A DNA stretch of 64,000 nt from Panorpa germanica. Taxonomy: Eukaryota > Arthropoda > Insecta > Mecoptera > Panorpidae. Shown piece after piece: positions 35,283 through 49,200 of this stretch. The translations under genes were made by a program, and so were the position numbers. The stretch lies in contig OY783220.1 of assembly GCA_963678705.1 (NCBI GenBank), forward strand, positions 11,677,001 to 11,741,000, read 5' to 3'. Below the pieces are notes generated by a model. It saw only the letters and a list, made by a program, of their open reading frames with translations, was not told the origin of the DNA and searched no databases. Each line of letters starts with the position of its first letter. Position 1 is the first letter of the stretch.

Positions 35283-35946
35283 AATGGGCGTGTGTCCTAT
35301 GTCTTAATTTCTATAAAACTGTAGTAAATGAAGTTGGTTACTATAAGCTCAAATGTTCAATTATTTTTAATAACTCCTTATATTTCAGGAAATAATAACA
35401 ATTAAAAAAGTCATTTTTTCTCTTTAATTATTAAGGGATTCAACGTTGGACAACATTCCAACTGCATGTGATTACTATCTCTTTTACACAACGGAGCGTA
35501 AAAGAGATAGCATATTCAAGATGGAACTCTGACAAGTTTACAGGTTACCAACATTACAGCTCATAAATCTCTGCTATATGTATTTATATATCAAAATATC
35601 AGATATTATTTACAGCTATTTCAAGGAACAATAAAATTTCAATATTATGTCTGCCGTAACAGGGTTAAATAAAATAAAAACTTGTTATTCTTTTACTTGA
35701 CTTGATAATTTGACTACCAACATCTACAAAACATTACCACAGCACTGACGTTAAAATGTATCTCACGTCATACAAATATGGCCGACCATTTCTAGCGCTA
35801 AAACTACAATTCAAATTTTTAATTGATATATCTCCGTCAATATTTAGATATTTAATAAAATAGACACGCCAATACACATTTATTAACATCAATTTCAATC
35901 AACAATTGAAAAATCGACCACTAAATAATGAGGACACAAGCCCATT
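35283..35946 (-). mobile_element. Family A element, copy 5 with an extra hairpin
   Basis: Reversed relative to copy 1. The ends are AATGGGCGTGTGTCCT and GGACACAAGCCCATT. Near 35469-35504 it contains CTATCTCTTTTAC and, ten bases later, its inverted partner GTAAAAGAGATAG, a segment the other six copies lack. This makes it the longest copy, at about 664 bp. Confidence 0.9.
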
Positions 35947-36299
35947 CAACAATTCTAACCTATAATAACATATAATATGTAATAGGTATGATATAACAAA
36001 TAGTATTTTCTCATCTTTCCACACCTATTTTGCTGTTTTCACACATAGAAATTCTAATTAGACAAGGTATGCGTTGTAACGCAAGATATTTGTTATTATG
36101 CGTCTTCAGTCTTCGTCGTATGTTACCAACTCTTTGTGTCAAATCATTTGTTATTCAAAACATGTTCTCTACTGAAATCGAATGCAGGTGACATATTTGC
36201 GTGTCCCGCTTCAACCGATCAATCGCCGACATCAATCACAATATTGGGTCTGGGCCCATCACTTTCTAATACAATTATAACATCTGTATTACGTATTCT

Positions 36300-36452
36300 A
36301 CAGTAGGACATTATCACTCTTAAAGACATCATTATACTTCGACTGATAGTGCGACAACTCTGAATATGCGAATTTTGGGATAACAAACATAAAACTGTGA
36401 ATTAAATACTCTTCTTCGATATTTGTTGCGTCTACTTCACATTTTACTATTT
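36300..36452. repeat. Dispersed repeat shared with 25140-25250
   Basis: ATAAAACTGTGAATTAAATA followed by CTCTTCTTC and TTTACTATTTATGAATGA occurs here and, inverted, near 25150-25230. A weaker copy lies near 37620-37680. It is too short and diverged to classify. Confidence 0.55.
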
Positions 36453-36455
36453 ATG

Positions 36456-37079
36456 AATGAGCTTGTGTACTCATTTTTTAGTCGTCGATTGAAATTGATG
36501 TTAATAAATGTGTATTGGCGTATCTATTTTATTAAATATCTAAATGTTAACGGAGATATAGCAATTAAAAGTTTGAATTGTAGTTTTAGCGCTAGATATG
36601 GTCGGCCATATTTGTATGACGTGAAATGCATTTTAACGTCAGTTATTTGTTGAGTAGGTCAGTGCTGTGGTAATGTTTTGTAGCTGTTGGTATTCAAATA
36701 ATCAAGTCAAGTCAAAGAATAATAAGTTTTAATTTTATTTAACCCTGTTACGGCAGATATAATATTGAAATTTGATTGTTCTTTGAAATAGCTGTGAATA
36801 ATATTTAATATTTTGATATATAAATACATATAGCTGAGATTTATGATCTGTAAGGTTGGTAACCTTACACAAGGATTGTGATGTCACATGCATTTGGAAT
36901 GTGTACAACGTTGAATGCCTTTAATAATTAAAGAGACAAATTGACTTTTTTAATTGTTAATATCTCTTTACATATAAGGAGCTATTAAAAAATAATCGGA
37001 CATTTGAGGTTCTAGTAACCCACTTTATCAATATATAGTACACTTTTATAGAAATTAAGACATAGGACACAAGCCCATT
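36456..37079 (+). mobile_element. Family A element, copy 6
   Basis: Same orientation as copy 1. The left terminal repeat is altered (AATGAGCTTGTGTACT) and lacks about 15 bp just inside. The right end AGGACACAAGCCCATT is perfect. The interior includes the AAGGTTGGTAACCTT palindrome. Confidence 0.9.
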
Positions 37080-38212
37080 GTTTTGTACGGTGGCTCTGCT
37101 TTATTAAATTTCATTTCTTAGATCCTTACATAAGAGTCCGAGGCCCCGGTACCGTTTTTAGGAACCCCTGGTCTGAACCATAATACTTTACAGGTTGCAT
37201 ATAAACAAATATTTACCAAAAGAAGTCACTAAAAAAACAATTTTTAATAATAATTTATGATTTCAATTAGATACAACTTATTAAAAAACATATTGTATTA
37301 TGTTTACTTAAATCTTTTCGCATATTTATGTTGATTCTATAATCAGTATTTTGTCTAGCTATTCCGGAGGTACTTAAGTTAATTTAGCACGCATGGAGTC
37401 TTAGGTATAAAGTTGTGGTTTGTCTACACTAGTGCGACATTCATAGGAAGAAGTTGTACAACACGTCCACGGTGTAACATGTAATTTAATGCATCGTCGC
37501 ATGTTAAAGTCGCACCAGTCTGTACCGGGCATACATACATATGCTATAACGTGCGTTCCATACAGCAATAGGTCTTACAATCCAACTAACACCTGCTAAG
37601 ATCATTTTCTTAACATCTAACCATAAAACTATGAATGAAATACTCTGAAATACGTTTTAACTATTTATGAAAGAAAACACACATGAGTTGGTGTCTTTAC
37701 TTCCGCTATTTATAGATTTAAAACCCATTTTGACAGTCCCGTTACATTTAATAAACGGGTTTATATCAGGGTTGCATTAAAGTCATTTGGTTATATTTGG
37801 CGCAACATTCTTACTGCTAAAAAGATAAACCAGAATACACCCTTCGTTCTTCTGCCGTTCGTCCTTCAAGGTCGTTGCATTTCCGCTGCACGACTTGTGT
37901 TATTTATGTGTTCCCTTTAATGTGTGGAATTCAGAAAGTATTGCGATTATCTTAATCCCATACTTACTGACATAATTTGTATGAATGAATTTGAATATCC
38001 TTATTTCAATTTTAAATAGAATTGCATGGGAGTGCAAAGGGCGTCTTAATAGCCTGAAGCGCGTGAAAAATGTGCCACTGCGCACTACTCTGGACCAAAC
38101 TTAATTTAATAGGTTGTTTATCAACAACGCGTTTGAAGATTTGACTAGTGTATACCCCGTCGCAAAGCGACGTATGTTTGTTGACAATACACTTATTTAC
38201 CTGTTATGCATT

Positions 38213-38430
38213 TTATCGTATTGTTTATAAATAATTTGTTATTATATTTATTTATAATTTCTTTTCGCTAAATCACTGTTTTTACTTAATTACCAAATAT
38301 TATTCCAGTGTTTTTAATGTGATTAACACTAATTGTTTATTTCAAAACGATTAAATATGAATAATTAATGTGTTTTTATTTAGTATTTTATATTAGATAA
38401 TTGTTGTTTTATATTTTCATGGATTTTGTA
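38213..38430. repeat. Dispersed repeat family G, copy 1
   Basis: Shares TGTGATTAACACTAATTGTT, then TTCAAAACGATTAAATA and TTTTCATGGATTTTGTAAAA, with 41519-41717. The two copies are about 3.3 kb apart in the same orientation. There are no terminal repeats or coding sequence. Confidence 0.7.
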
Positions 38431-38717
38431 AAATAAATAATGTCTAATGACTAATTTGTTTTCACCAATAGAGCCACGTTTTAAATGCACGAAAATTTAG
38501 TATTTTATAGAGAGAATTTAAATAAGAGAAATGCAAAAGAGATGCAGAATTAAACGTCAAAGTTAAGGCAGCTGTTACGTCCATCCATAATGTTTTAATC
38601 TGTAATGAAAAATAAATTAGATTACTAGGACTAGGAATATTACGCAGTAAAACAATGTTCTCAATTTTTTGATATTTACTTTCTAGATTAGTTCAATTAT
38701 TATTATTACTTAGATTA

Positions 38718-39412
38718 TTTCAACTTTCTTTTTATTTATTTATATTAAAGTACAACATATTAAGTTTATTGTGTAAAAATTTGAAGTCAATTGGAGTAAA
38801 ACTGTCGGAGATATAGAGTTTCTAGTTCTCACCTCTCTGGTCTGCTTTCGTGTTACTTTGAAACTTTTAAATGCGGTTTCTCACTCATAGCTTTTTCAGA
38901 GTCGGTGCCATCTCTAGCTCAAAATCTACTGGACCGATTCTTTTGAAATTTTGTACACTCTTTCTTTAAATAAATGCCGAGGTAACGCTGTATAGTTTTT
39001 TTTTTTTAATTTTAACGTATTTTAAAATAACAAAGTTTCTGATTTTTTGCATGAAAAAATCGGTATTTTGACTTTTAAGTGCTGTAAAAAATTGAAAAAT
39101 AAATAAAAAAAGAAAAACTCGTCAGCGTTACCTGCAGAAACTTATCAACTAATGAAATCATTTTGGTTTTTCGATTTCAGAAAATTCAGTGATGAGTTAT
39201 GAGTGACACCGCAATGTTACTTTTTTTTGTGACGTCTACGGAGATTCGCTGTCAATGCCTCATTTCTTGATATTTATTTATGAAAATTTCACAAAGTATA
39301 CTTCTAATGTCATTTTATCATGTAGTAATTATAAAAATAATTACATATTAAATATGTCGTCAAAAAACATTACAGAAAATATGTTTCTTTTATATCGTTT
39401 TGACCTTACCCC
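38718..39412. mobile_element. Family B element, copy 2 (left end lost)
   Basis: Begins within the TTTCAACTTT segment, so it lacks the G-rich left terminus. It ends GTTTTGACCTTACCCC with no TTAA beside it. The interior is more complete than copy 1, including CATAGCTTTTTCAGAGTCGG. Confidence 0.85.
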
Positions 39413-39589
39413 ACAAAAATTAATTCAAAATTTTCCGAAAATTTTCCGTAATCGTTGGTCAATTTCAAACTCCTCGATTTCTTTGCAATATTGACTCTAT
39501 GCTGATGACTTATAGTGGTAACCGCGAATCGCAATCGCAAACCGCGACCCGCGTATCCTCAACAATATTTTCTCTCACGTCGTGTGTCA

Positions 39590-39749
39590 ATCCGTCAGTT
39601 GTCCATCAGGTGTTGTTGCGAGCACAGTCAATAAAAGTAATTAAAAATGTGCTGAACAATTAACTCTCAATAAATATTTAATTATCAGTGCCAAGTGTTT
39701 GAAAATTTGTTTTGGTGTTGTTTTTGATTTTAGTGAATCTAAATAAATC
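39590..39749 (+). promoter_or_regulatory. Possible first (5' UTR) exon of FAR-1
   Basis: A GC-richer patch (TCGTGTGTCAATCCGTCAGT) has initiator-like TCAGT. It is followed by a leader without a usable ATG and a strong donor, GTAAGT, at 39750. FAR-1's ATG at 46261 lies three bases after an acceptor on the same strand, so a non-coding exon is needed upstream. No other candidate in the interval looked better. If correct, intron 1 spans 6.5 kb. Confidence 0.3.
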
Positions 39750-41282
39750 GTAAGTATTAAAAATATATTTTTGGAAAAATTTTGCAATATTTGAAATTGG
39801 CCATCTTTAAGACTAGCTTACTATAGTTAAATAATGTGTAAAAAAAAAACTATAATATTTTTTAATTCCGTAACATACTGATTTTAATAGTGGGACAAAT
39901 TCCTAATCCTCCAAAATTCCTAATTTTGATTTTGTAGATAAATTAAGTCCTAAATTGACTATATTTCTTTTCTCAAAAATGCCTTAACAAATTTTTTTAA
40001 CATGCCGTCTAATTCAATTCCATTTATTATTTAAATTTATTTACTCTGTATCTCAAAATTCAGTTTAATTTGTTCTCTATACTACAGAGACCTGTATCAA
40101 AATTTGTTGGGGGGCCCAAATGATGGATAAGATTTTTCACAAAAGCAACAAAAACGATTGCATTGAATTAAAATAATTATATATTGTGAATTAATATAAT
40201 TATATACGTTATTACTTACAATTAATACTCGTAAAAACTAAGCTAAGTACGGCCTAAGAGTTTAAGTGAGATTGTGGATAATATTTTAGCTTACATACGT
40301 TTGGGGCACCTGTAGCCCGGGGGATCCGTATCATTGACGCGGCGCTAGCTACGCCACTGGAGACTTATGTAAATTTAAGAAAATAAGGTTGTATCCTAAT
40401 TACATAACCTCAAACTTAAGTCCTAACCTAAGCCCAGTTCACAGTGCAAAAGAAAGGCACAAAGGTTTTAAAGTTATCCAAAACGGGCGACGTCAAAGCG
40501 CGTCGCCCTCTTGAAAAAATGGCGGCCAAAAATGGTTGGAAATTTCATTAACAGCCTTAACTTATAAAAAACAAATACCAAAAATTAGAATGTAAGATAA
40601 AAGTTCCCAGGCATCCTAGCGAGTTTTTTAAACGGCCCTTTCTCAAAATTTATGGTTTTTAAGGTGTGTCACTATTGATTTCCAGCAAGCGATGTCTAAA
40701 GAAATAAAAGAAGAGATATTGCGTAGTATTCCTCAACTTATTAGGCTGTGACGTATTTAACCTTATTGCCATAAACATATCAAATACTTGAATATTACAG
40801 AATCTGTCACAATTCGTTCCACGAAGCAGCAGCTTCACTTTTATAAGTTGCTACATTCTGACGCTATGTGATCGATGGTTCCTTCTTTTCCACAAGTGTA
40901 GAATAATTACATACTATTTATGTAGCAAATAATTAAGTTATAATTGGAGCAATTGTGACGATTGTGTAGATGAAGTAATTGTAACTGGATACAATTGATT
41001 TTGATGAAGCAGTTGTTGTTGCTGAAGCCGGATCCGGGACTGTACATAATATATTTTGCTTACCATCTAATCCGACTCTGTAGATGCCTTGTTGAATATG
41101 CGTGGTACCCTAAATAATTTGAAAAAAGAATGAAAAAGAAATTTATTTTAGAACATTTATTGATAATATGTTTAATATTTATTGAATACAATTGTTCATA
41201 AAGCATTGATTTCTACTGGGAAAAAATACCGTAGCCTGTATAACACTTGTCAAGCCATTGCTTTGCTTGAATGGTATTTTTC

Positions 41283-41460
41283 ACATTAAAAATCAATACT
41301 TTATCAACACATGAAATTCAGATTTTTTCATTCTTTTGAAAATTACATAAGTAGCGTCACTAAAATCGCTGTAACTTGTAAACTAATGGTCCTAATGTCA
41401 TGAAATTTTGACACATATCATTTGAAGATTGGTACTAATAGTAGCGCTAACTATATGTCA
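41283..41460. repeat. Dispersed repeat family H, copy 2
   Basis: Matches the copy at 17195 through GAAATTCAGATTTTTTCATT and GAAATTTTGACACATATCAT, ending with AGTAGCGCTAACTATATG. It lies just left of family G copy 2. Confidence 0.5.
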
Positions 41461-41518
41461 CCCTACGAACTTATTGAGTGATGTGTTATGATGAATTTTA
41501 AAAGACGTTTATTCCACA

Positions 41519-41717
41519 AATTTATCGTATTAATGTTTATAATTAATTTGTTATTATATTCATTGATATTTTCTGTTTTTACCTAATTATAAAATATTTT
41601 TGATGTGATTAACACTAATTGTTTATTTCAAAACGATTAAATACGAATAATTATTGTTTTTGTTTAGTATTTTACATTAGATAATTGTTGTTTTATATTT
41701 TCATGGATTTTGTAAAA
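41519..41717. repeat. Dispersed repeat family G, copy 2
   Basis: Second copy of the repeat at 38213. It matches through the TGTGATTAACACTAATTG block to CATGGATTTTGTAAAA, with a deletion before the block. Confidence 0.7.
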
Positions 41718-42368
41718 CATTAAAGAAAAACATTAAAATGATACTGGTTTAAATGTTTTATGTCAATACAAATTGACTGATAAAACATTGGTTAATTAAA
41801 TTAATTGTAATAATTAGTATTTATAAGGAAATGTGCAAAATTTGAGCTCGATTGCTTACTAGGAAAGAGTCGTTTGCTAAGTTTTGACCCTAGTGACAAA
41901 CAAAGACCATGAGCGAGATTAAGAGCGAGATGCAGCTATAACTCGCAGAACCGTTGTCGCTTTATGATCGGATTGGGAAACCGTCTGATTCATTTTATTC
42001 TTTAGATTTATGTTATTACCAACGCCACCTGCTGAAGCACAAAGTACATGTAAATGTAAACTGCCATCTAGATGGTTTATGGCAGGAAATTATGACGAGA
42101 AGGTGAAGACGGAAACGGAAGTTTATAAATAAGATTACAGTCTTCACGCCTGAGTTATAGAAAATTCACCCGGAAGAACAATATTGTTGCACTTTCTCTA
42201 ATCATTTGAAACCTCTTGCAGAACAATATTTATAATTACTTTGTTATTAAATGATATCCAGAGGTGTATTCTGCTTTGTAGGTGCCCTATACTACGATAT
42301 TTAGCAAATTCTATTGTTGTAGTCTTGTTTTTGCACCAAATTTCATTCTTAATAGCCACTTTTTAGTA

Positions 42369-42560
42369 AAGTGTAAAATATCTCAGTGGTTTTGGGATAA
42401 TATCTGCATAATGCATAACAAAAGTAGCGTCACTCTTAGCACAATAACTCACAAACTACTGAATAGAATATCATGAAATTTTAACAGCTGTCTTTTGAAG
42501 GTTAGTATTAACTGAGAAAAAGGTGACTGCAATAAAACTAGCGCCATCTATGTGTTAGGC
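42369..42560. repeat. Dispersed repeat family H, copy 3
   Basis: Most diverged member. It keeps AGTAGCGTCACT, ATCATGAAATTTTAACA and the end AGCGCCATCTATGTG. Confidence 0.4.
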
Positions 42561-43969
42561 TTGGGACTTTTCAGCCCATGTGTTATTATATCCTGCCAAG
42601 CGCGAAACATAGGTGTTACTTTACATTAATGTCACAATTTATGTAAACAAATACTAATAAGTAGTAAGGTAGAGTATATTCAGTTATTTTATTGCTATTC
42701 CAAAAGCCTTTAGTCATTAAAAAGGATTTCTTAAGATTTTATAATGCTTGAAAAGTATACTGTAAAAGAAATTGATCGAAAAACTGCTTTAGACGCCTCT
42801 TTCGCGGAAATAAATCCGTAATTCTGTAACACATTGAATCAAATAAATGTACAAGCACTCTGCTGGTTTAAAAGTTCTATTCATGTATTTGTTATCATTA
42901 TTTGCGCGCTATTTCTTTTCGTAGTGGAAACTTAGCCTAAGAAAGAGGTGTCTAAAGCGACCAATTCTCTTGCAATGTATGCTAAGCTCAAAAGAATAGA
43001 TATAGTCCAAATCACGATAGTTCGGCGGCAACTTATACTTAAGAGGTAATAAGAGCGGTATAAATCTATAATACGATAATGAATTTTATCTTATTCGTTT
43101 GTATAAACATTATAGAAAAATAGGTGAGTCAGTGCTTTTTAGTTAAATCGGCAGTTTATACCCCACAACTTGTTTTAAGTTTGAGTCGCTGGCCAACTCT
43201 CGTAATTTGAACTATATATTTTTGCCAAAGTAGTAAAATAGATTAAAAAACATAACTGGTAACTTTTGCTACATTAGATAAACCTTGAATACAAATTACT
43301 GTGTTAGCTGTTACAATTTCAAGTTCGAACAATTATATGAAGCAGCATAATTACAATAGGGTCACGCTAGAAATCACGTCTCCAATTTGTTAATTGATTG
43401 TTCAAAGATCATGTTTCATAAATTGCTGAATTTAGAACAGAACTAACTCAGAAATAGGGAGATAAACATCTGTTGTTGTTCAATTTTTTTTTAGCGAAAT
43501 TGATAATGCAAATTAGCACCTCGTTACTTTCGCTGCAATTACATGGTCAGCACCATATTTACAGGCGCGGCCATTTATGCTGAGGATCGGTATGTTAGCA
43601 ACTTCATGGTTTAGAATTTCATCATATAACACAAGCTTCTCACTTATTACACATAATAAATGAAAAATATTATTTTGAAAAGTATAAAGAACTATTTAAG
43701 TTAAAAATATGTCACAGTAGTAGGGGTTACACCTTAATATAAGTAAACTCTTTTGTAATCATTTCTTAACAAATTACAACCAGATGTTTCGTTACCGCCT
43801 TTGAAAGTATTAAACATGACGTCTTTTTCTACAAGTGAATATTATTTGTAAAACTATGGAGTTTTAGATACATCTATGCACCATATTCTAGAAAGCACTG
43901 AAGCGGCTAAGAATAGAATACTCTAGATTAACATATTACCATCTATTGAACCCTATTCCTCCCCCACAA

Positions 43970-44040
43970 CCCAGTAAACAATTTGGTGAAGTGCCCTATT
44001 TGGTGAAGTTCCAGTCACTCGTACAATTCTATTCTAACGC
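43970..44040. repeat. Fragment of the 49984-50213 element
   Basis: Carries CCCAGTAAACAATTTGGTGA plus about 40 further related bases. This is the left terminus of the inverted-repeat element near 50 kb; no right end follows. Confidence 0.55.
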
Positions 44041-44948
44041 TTTACAAGTTCTCTACCTGTCACAGATTTTGTGTTAGTTTTTCATAATAATATTCTTTCC
44101 TTTTCCAACATCATTCATTAAGTATTTCTGTTTCTTTCCCACATGGATATATTTTTTTTATGTTCACTTTTATCTCATTTATTCCAAAGTACAGTATGTT
44201 TAGAGTATATGCTATCCTCTTTCAACAAATATTTCTTTAATGGTAATAGACAGACGGTATCTCCCTCAATCCCCGAATATAATGTATATAAACGAAGATA
44301 GTATTTAGCGATGGTAAGACAGAGGTTTTAAACCGAACGCAGACCTGCCGATCGTGGATTTTTGAATCACCAAAACAATGTAAAAAACTAATATAACGAG
44401 TATTGTTGAAGATGAATAATATTCATTAAAAAAATCACGATTTGTACTAAAGATTACATCTATTTATTTCTTCATTTAAATATTTATATTTTTCAGACTC
44501 TAAAAAGTAGAATTCCATTAAGTTTTATATCCCTGTTAACAGTGCAATACATATAATGGCCAAATAACAGCATGTACTAAGCCATTCAAGAAATACTGAA
44601 TATCAAAAGACAATTACAAGATGACATGGCTGACGATCGGAAGATAATAAACGAAACGAAACAGAGGATTTCGCCTATGTGAAATATAACCTAAAATTTT
44701 TCTTAGGATTCACTTATTTATCAATTCCAATTGAATATTTATATGTTGTATTATATTTTATAGTAGCTGCCTTTACGGTCTTACAACCTCTTTATATTCA
44801 TTTACAAATTTTTAACTTTTGTTTTTTAATTCTCTTCTTCCTTTTCACAACCTATCTCCTTACTTCCACAACCTATTTAATTTCCTCTCTTCTCTTGCAA
44901 TCGTTCCTTCAGACTCATTCTGCTTGCAAAGTTTCTCATCCTTCTCTC

Positions 44949-45314
44949 CAGAGGCGGCTTTAGGGGGTGGCAAGCAGGGCAATCGCCCAGGGCCTCGCAT
45001 TCTAGCACAACAACCCAAGTACAAAAATTCATTACTATTCATTCTATTAGTATTTGAATCTCACGCCTCGCTCTTTAGAAATCCCACTAGAATCACTGCG
45101 TATATCTTTTAAGGTATTCATGTACCTTACTTTAGCATCATTAATATTTGTCGTCTTTGTGCTTGTTAACTTTTATAAATCTTCCAATATAAAATTTTAT
45201 TTCTCGTCAATTATCAGCAAAATACTTACTTAAAATTTACATAAATTATACAAAGAACAAGTGCCTCGCAAAGATCTGCTACCCGGTGCCTCGCAATGGC
45301 TAAGGCCGCCCCTG
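44949..45314. mobile_element. hAT-like miniature element
   Basis: Left end CAGAGGCGGCTTTAGG; right end TAAGGCCGCCCCTG, an imperfect inverted match. CAGRGGCGGC is a typical hAT terminus. The flanks CTTCTCTC and ATTCTTTC agree at six of eight bases, fitting the 8-bp duplication hAT elements make. Open frames inside are short and lack transposase motifs. Confidence 0.65.
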
Positions 45315-46260
45315 ATTCTTTCTCATTACTTCCGCCATCTTTCATTCTCTCCGTTTCCTCTTACCCCTTCCTTTTTGCTTGTAACTCCGTCTCTTATTTC
45401 TTGCCCTCCTTGAATGCGCTCGACAAACCCTCTATTATCTTTTCCTTATTCTTCCTAACGTTTTAGATGATTGTCTTAACCGATTTGTGTGTTTTAACCT
45501 CTCAGTGTTCTGTGTCTAATGTTGTCCAAGCGCGTGTCCAAGAGTCGCTCAAATGCGTAGTCCCTCAGACACGTGCTAGAGCGTGCCCATCGTTACGTCC
45601 TGTTTCACAGACAAGAGTTTCACAGGTGGACTTCACTAGTACTTAAATCCTGCGGTGTAACACTTCTATTTAACAAAAGCCTTCAATTAATAACAAAACC
45701 ACAAATATTACTTTATTATTATTATTTCTATTATAATCATACGATTTTATTACTCAAGTTTTTTATATTTATATATAAGAAGAATGTATTTTTATAATAA
45801 TAAATAAATTTATATAACGTTTAATTCAATCAACAATTGTAATATAAAAACAATAAATAAAAAATGTTGTAATGTAATTGAACACTCATACCTATTACAT
45901 GTTTCAATTCATGAGCAGAATAATAAAATGCAATATCAGCAATAATATTGTATTATTTAATTTACTATAAAGCAAAACATTATATGTATACAAATAAATA
46001 TTTATTTGTATAAAAGCATGAAGTTGCTAAACTTGATTGAGTAATTTGTTATATACATGTATTACATATAGCGGATGTATGGTTTGCATATTAATAAATA
46101 TATAAACAAATGTGTCACTGATATACTTGCTATGATACTTACAATTTGTGTTTGTTGCATATATTTTTCAATATTTTTAAACAATATGTAATAGTAGTTG
46201 CATTCTTACGCCTGCAAAGTTTTTTCACTGACAATTCAATATTATGTTACTTTTTAGATA

Positions 46261-49200
46261 ATGTGTGACCTGCCTCAGAGTCAGATATCGTCATGGTACG
46301 CAGGACGATCCATTCTTATAACAGGAGGAACAGGATTTATGGGAAAAGTCCTTGTCGAAAAGTTGTTAAGATCTTGTTCAGGAGTTCGTACTATCTATTT
46401 GCTATTAAGACCTAAGCGGGGATGCAAACCAGCCCAGAGACTTCAAGAAATGATTAATGTTACTGTATGTAATACAGCATAACCTTAAAATACAACCATA
46501 AATATATACTAATAACGTTTTAAACTTAATCCTGATAGTTATTCGATTGGTTACGTGTTAATCATCCAACAAGTTTAACAAAACTCATTGCAATCACTGG
46601 TGATATTACTGAACCTAACCTTGGGTTAAGTCCTGAAGATGAGCTACTTCTAATGGAGACTGTTTCAGTAGTCTTTCATTCAGCTGCAACTGTTAAATTT
46701 GATGAGAAGCTTAAACTAAGCGTTGAGATGAATGTAATTGGCACTAAAAGGTTGGTGCAACTGTGTCAGAAGATGAAACACTTGGATGTAAGTGTCAAAC
46801 AGAAATAATTGTGAAGTAGATAAGTCTTTAATACTAATACTTAAATTTTCCAGAGTTTAGTTCATGTCAGTACTGCTTATTGTAACTGCGATAAGCCGAT
46901 TGTTACAGAGCAAGTGTATCCGGCTCCAGCTGATCCTGATGATATCCAACAGTGCGTTTCCGTTTTAAGCGATGATATTCTTGATGATGTCACTAAAAAG
47001 TATGCATTTATTTTATAGATTAATGATGGTATTGATGCATTGTAGATAATTGTTGATGTTCCTTTTCAGAATTCTTGGAAATCGTCCCAACACATATACA
47101 TTCACAAAAGCAATGGCGGAAAGTGTTTTAATTGACATGGCAGGCAACCTACCAGTCGCTATCGTTCGCCCAAGCATTGGTTAGTGGCTTAATGATTATA
47201 TCCTCCTATATTATAATGTTCCAGGTGTATCTAACTTGTTTATATGTTTGGTACTGAATTTTGTATGGTAGCTCGAAAACGGCTACGTCAATGTTTTTGA
47301 AAATTTCCTATTTCGTAGAGAAAAAAGTTCTAAGACTTTTGGCGTCCTCGAATTTTCTCTTGAATTTCCTGGAAACCGGTAATTTTCGAAAAACTAAAAA
47401 ATTTGATGTTAAATAGATTATTTAAGAAGTTGTTGATTTTCAGTAACTGCGGCTTGGAAAGAGCCGCTTCCTGGATGGGTTGATAACCTTAATGGTCCCA
47501 CAGGATTATTTGCAGGAGCTGGCAAAGGTACAGTTGAATTCCTTACCATACATTTCGATAAGCGATGACCTTTTTAGGAATCTATTTCTTCTTCCACAGG
47601 TATCTTACGCACAATTCTCTGCCACAGAGATCTGATAGCGGATTTAATTCCAGTAGACGTCTGCATCAATTTGCTTGTTGCGGTTGCATGGCACACTGCG
47701 ACATCTAGGTAAAGAAAAATTGAAACATTTAGGGCCTTGAAACCATCTCTCTGACGTCATTTGTTTTTTAATATAGTCAAACAAAAGCAAAATTAAATCA
47801 TAACCTAAAAATGTTCTTTTCAGGCCTAATAATATCATTGTCTACAACTGCACTTCCGGTACAGTAAATCCCATCCGATGGGGTCGAGTAGAATCTTTAG
47901 GGCATCGTTACATCCTAGAAAATCCTTTTAAGGAGGTCATTTGGTATCCTGGTGGCAGTTTCAAGCGATCTGTTCTTTTGAATAATACTTGCATTTATTT
48001 ATTCCATTTGGCGCCTGCTTATCTTTTGGATGCTGTTGCTAAAGCTTATGGGAAGAAACCGATGTCAGTTAAGTCACAAATTATTGTTTTCAGCCTCTTA
48101 AATATATTTTCTATATTATAACCTAAAAATATGAATAATTGATGTTGTGTAATTGGTTGATATCTTAGCTAAAAATAAAATAGTTTCTTTGTTAAGGCGG
48201 GGTAAGGTTTCAACTTATTTTTTTTATTTATTTGTATTATTGTACAACATATTAAGTTTATTGTGTAAAAATTTGAAGTCAATTGGAGTAAAACTTCACC
48301 TCTCTGGTCTGGTTTCGTATTACTTTGAAACTTTTAAATGCGGTTTCTTACACATAGCTTTTTTAGAGTCGGTGCCCTCTCTACCTCAAAATCTACTGGA
48401 CTGATTCTTTTGAAATTTTGCACACTCTTTCTTTACATAAATGCCGAGGTAACACTGTCGAGCTTTCTTTTATTTTTTTATTTTAACGTATTTTAAAATA
48501 ACAAAGTTTCTGATTTTTCTCATGAAAAATCGGTTTTTTGACTTTTAAGTGCTGTAAAAAATTGAAAAATCAATAAAAAAAGAAAAACTCGAGCGTTATC
48601 TGTAGAAACTTATCAACTAATGACAACATTTTGATTTTTCGTTTTCAGAAAATTCAGTGATGAGTTATAAGTGGCACCGCAATGTTACTTTTCTTTGTGA
48701 CGTCTGCGGAGATTCGCTGTCAATGCCTCATTTCTTGATATTTATTTATGAAAATTTCACAAAGTATTCTTCAAATGTCATTTTATCATGTAGTAATTAT
48801 AGAAATAACTATATATTAACTGTGTCGTCAAAAAACAATATCGAAAATATGCTTCGTTTTTATCGTTTTAATTTTGCGGGTGAGGGGGGGGGGGTGTTAT
48901 AACCATTAATATTTCTTCAAAACTAAAGAAAGAGCAGGATAATTAGCTCCGTCATAATTAATTTATAACACTGAACAAAATAATAAATTATTTAAAATTA
49001 TTTTTAAGGATGGTTGGAGTCCAAGCTAAACTTCGTAAAGCGGTTGACGCATTGGAGTTCTTTACGATCAATGAATGGCGCTTCCCGAATGACAATGTGA
49101 TGAGATTATTAGCACAATTAGATGCCACAGATCGTGAACTATTTGACTTTGATGTATCACAAATGAATTGGGAACAATATATCGAGAACACCGTTTTGGG

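Larger units (their letters stand above)
35947..46260. other. Repeat-rich interval upstream of FAR-1
   Basis: No protein gene was recognised. It contains family A copy 6, family B copy 2, dispersed repeats G and H, a hAT-like element and a possible 5' UTR exon, each listed separately. Short GC-richer patches near 37110-37160 and 40300-40370 look like decayed transposon ends; the latter contains GCTACGCCACTGG, typical of a hAT terminus. Confidence 0.5.

Noticed and set aside
36423-36653. Frame shared by family A copies (also 32771-32956)
   Set aside because: The similar peptides arise from the repeated transposon interior. The frame is broken in other copies, so it is not a conserved protein.
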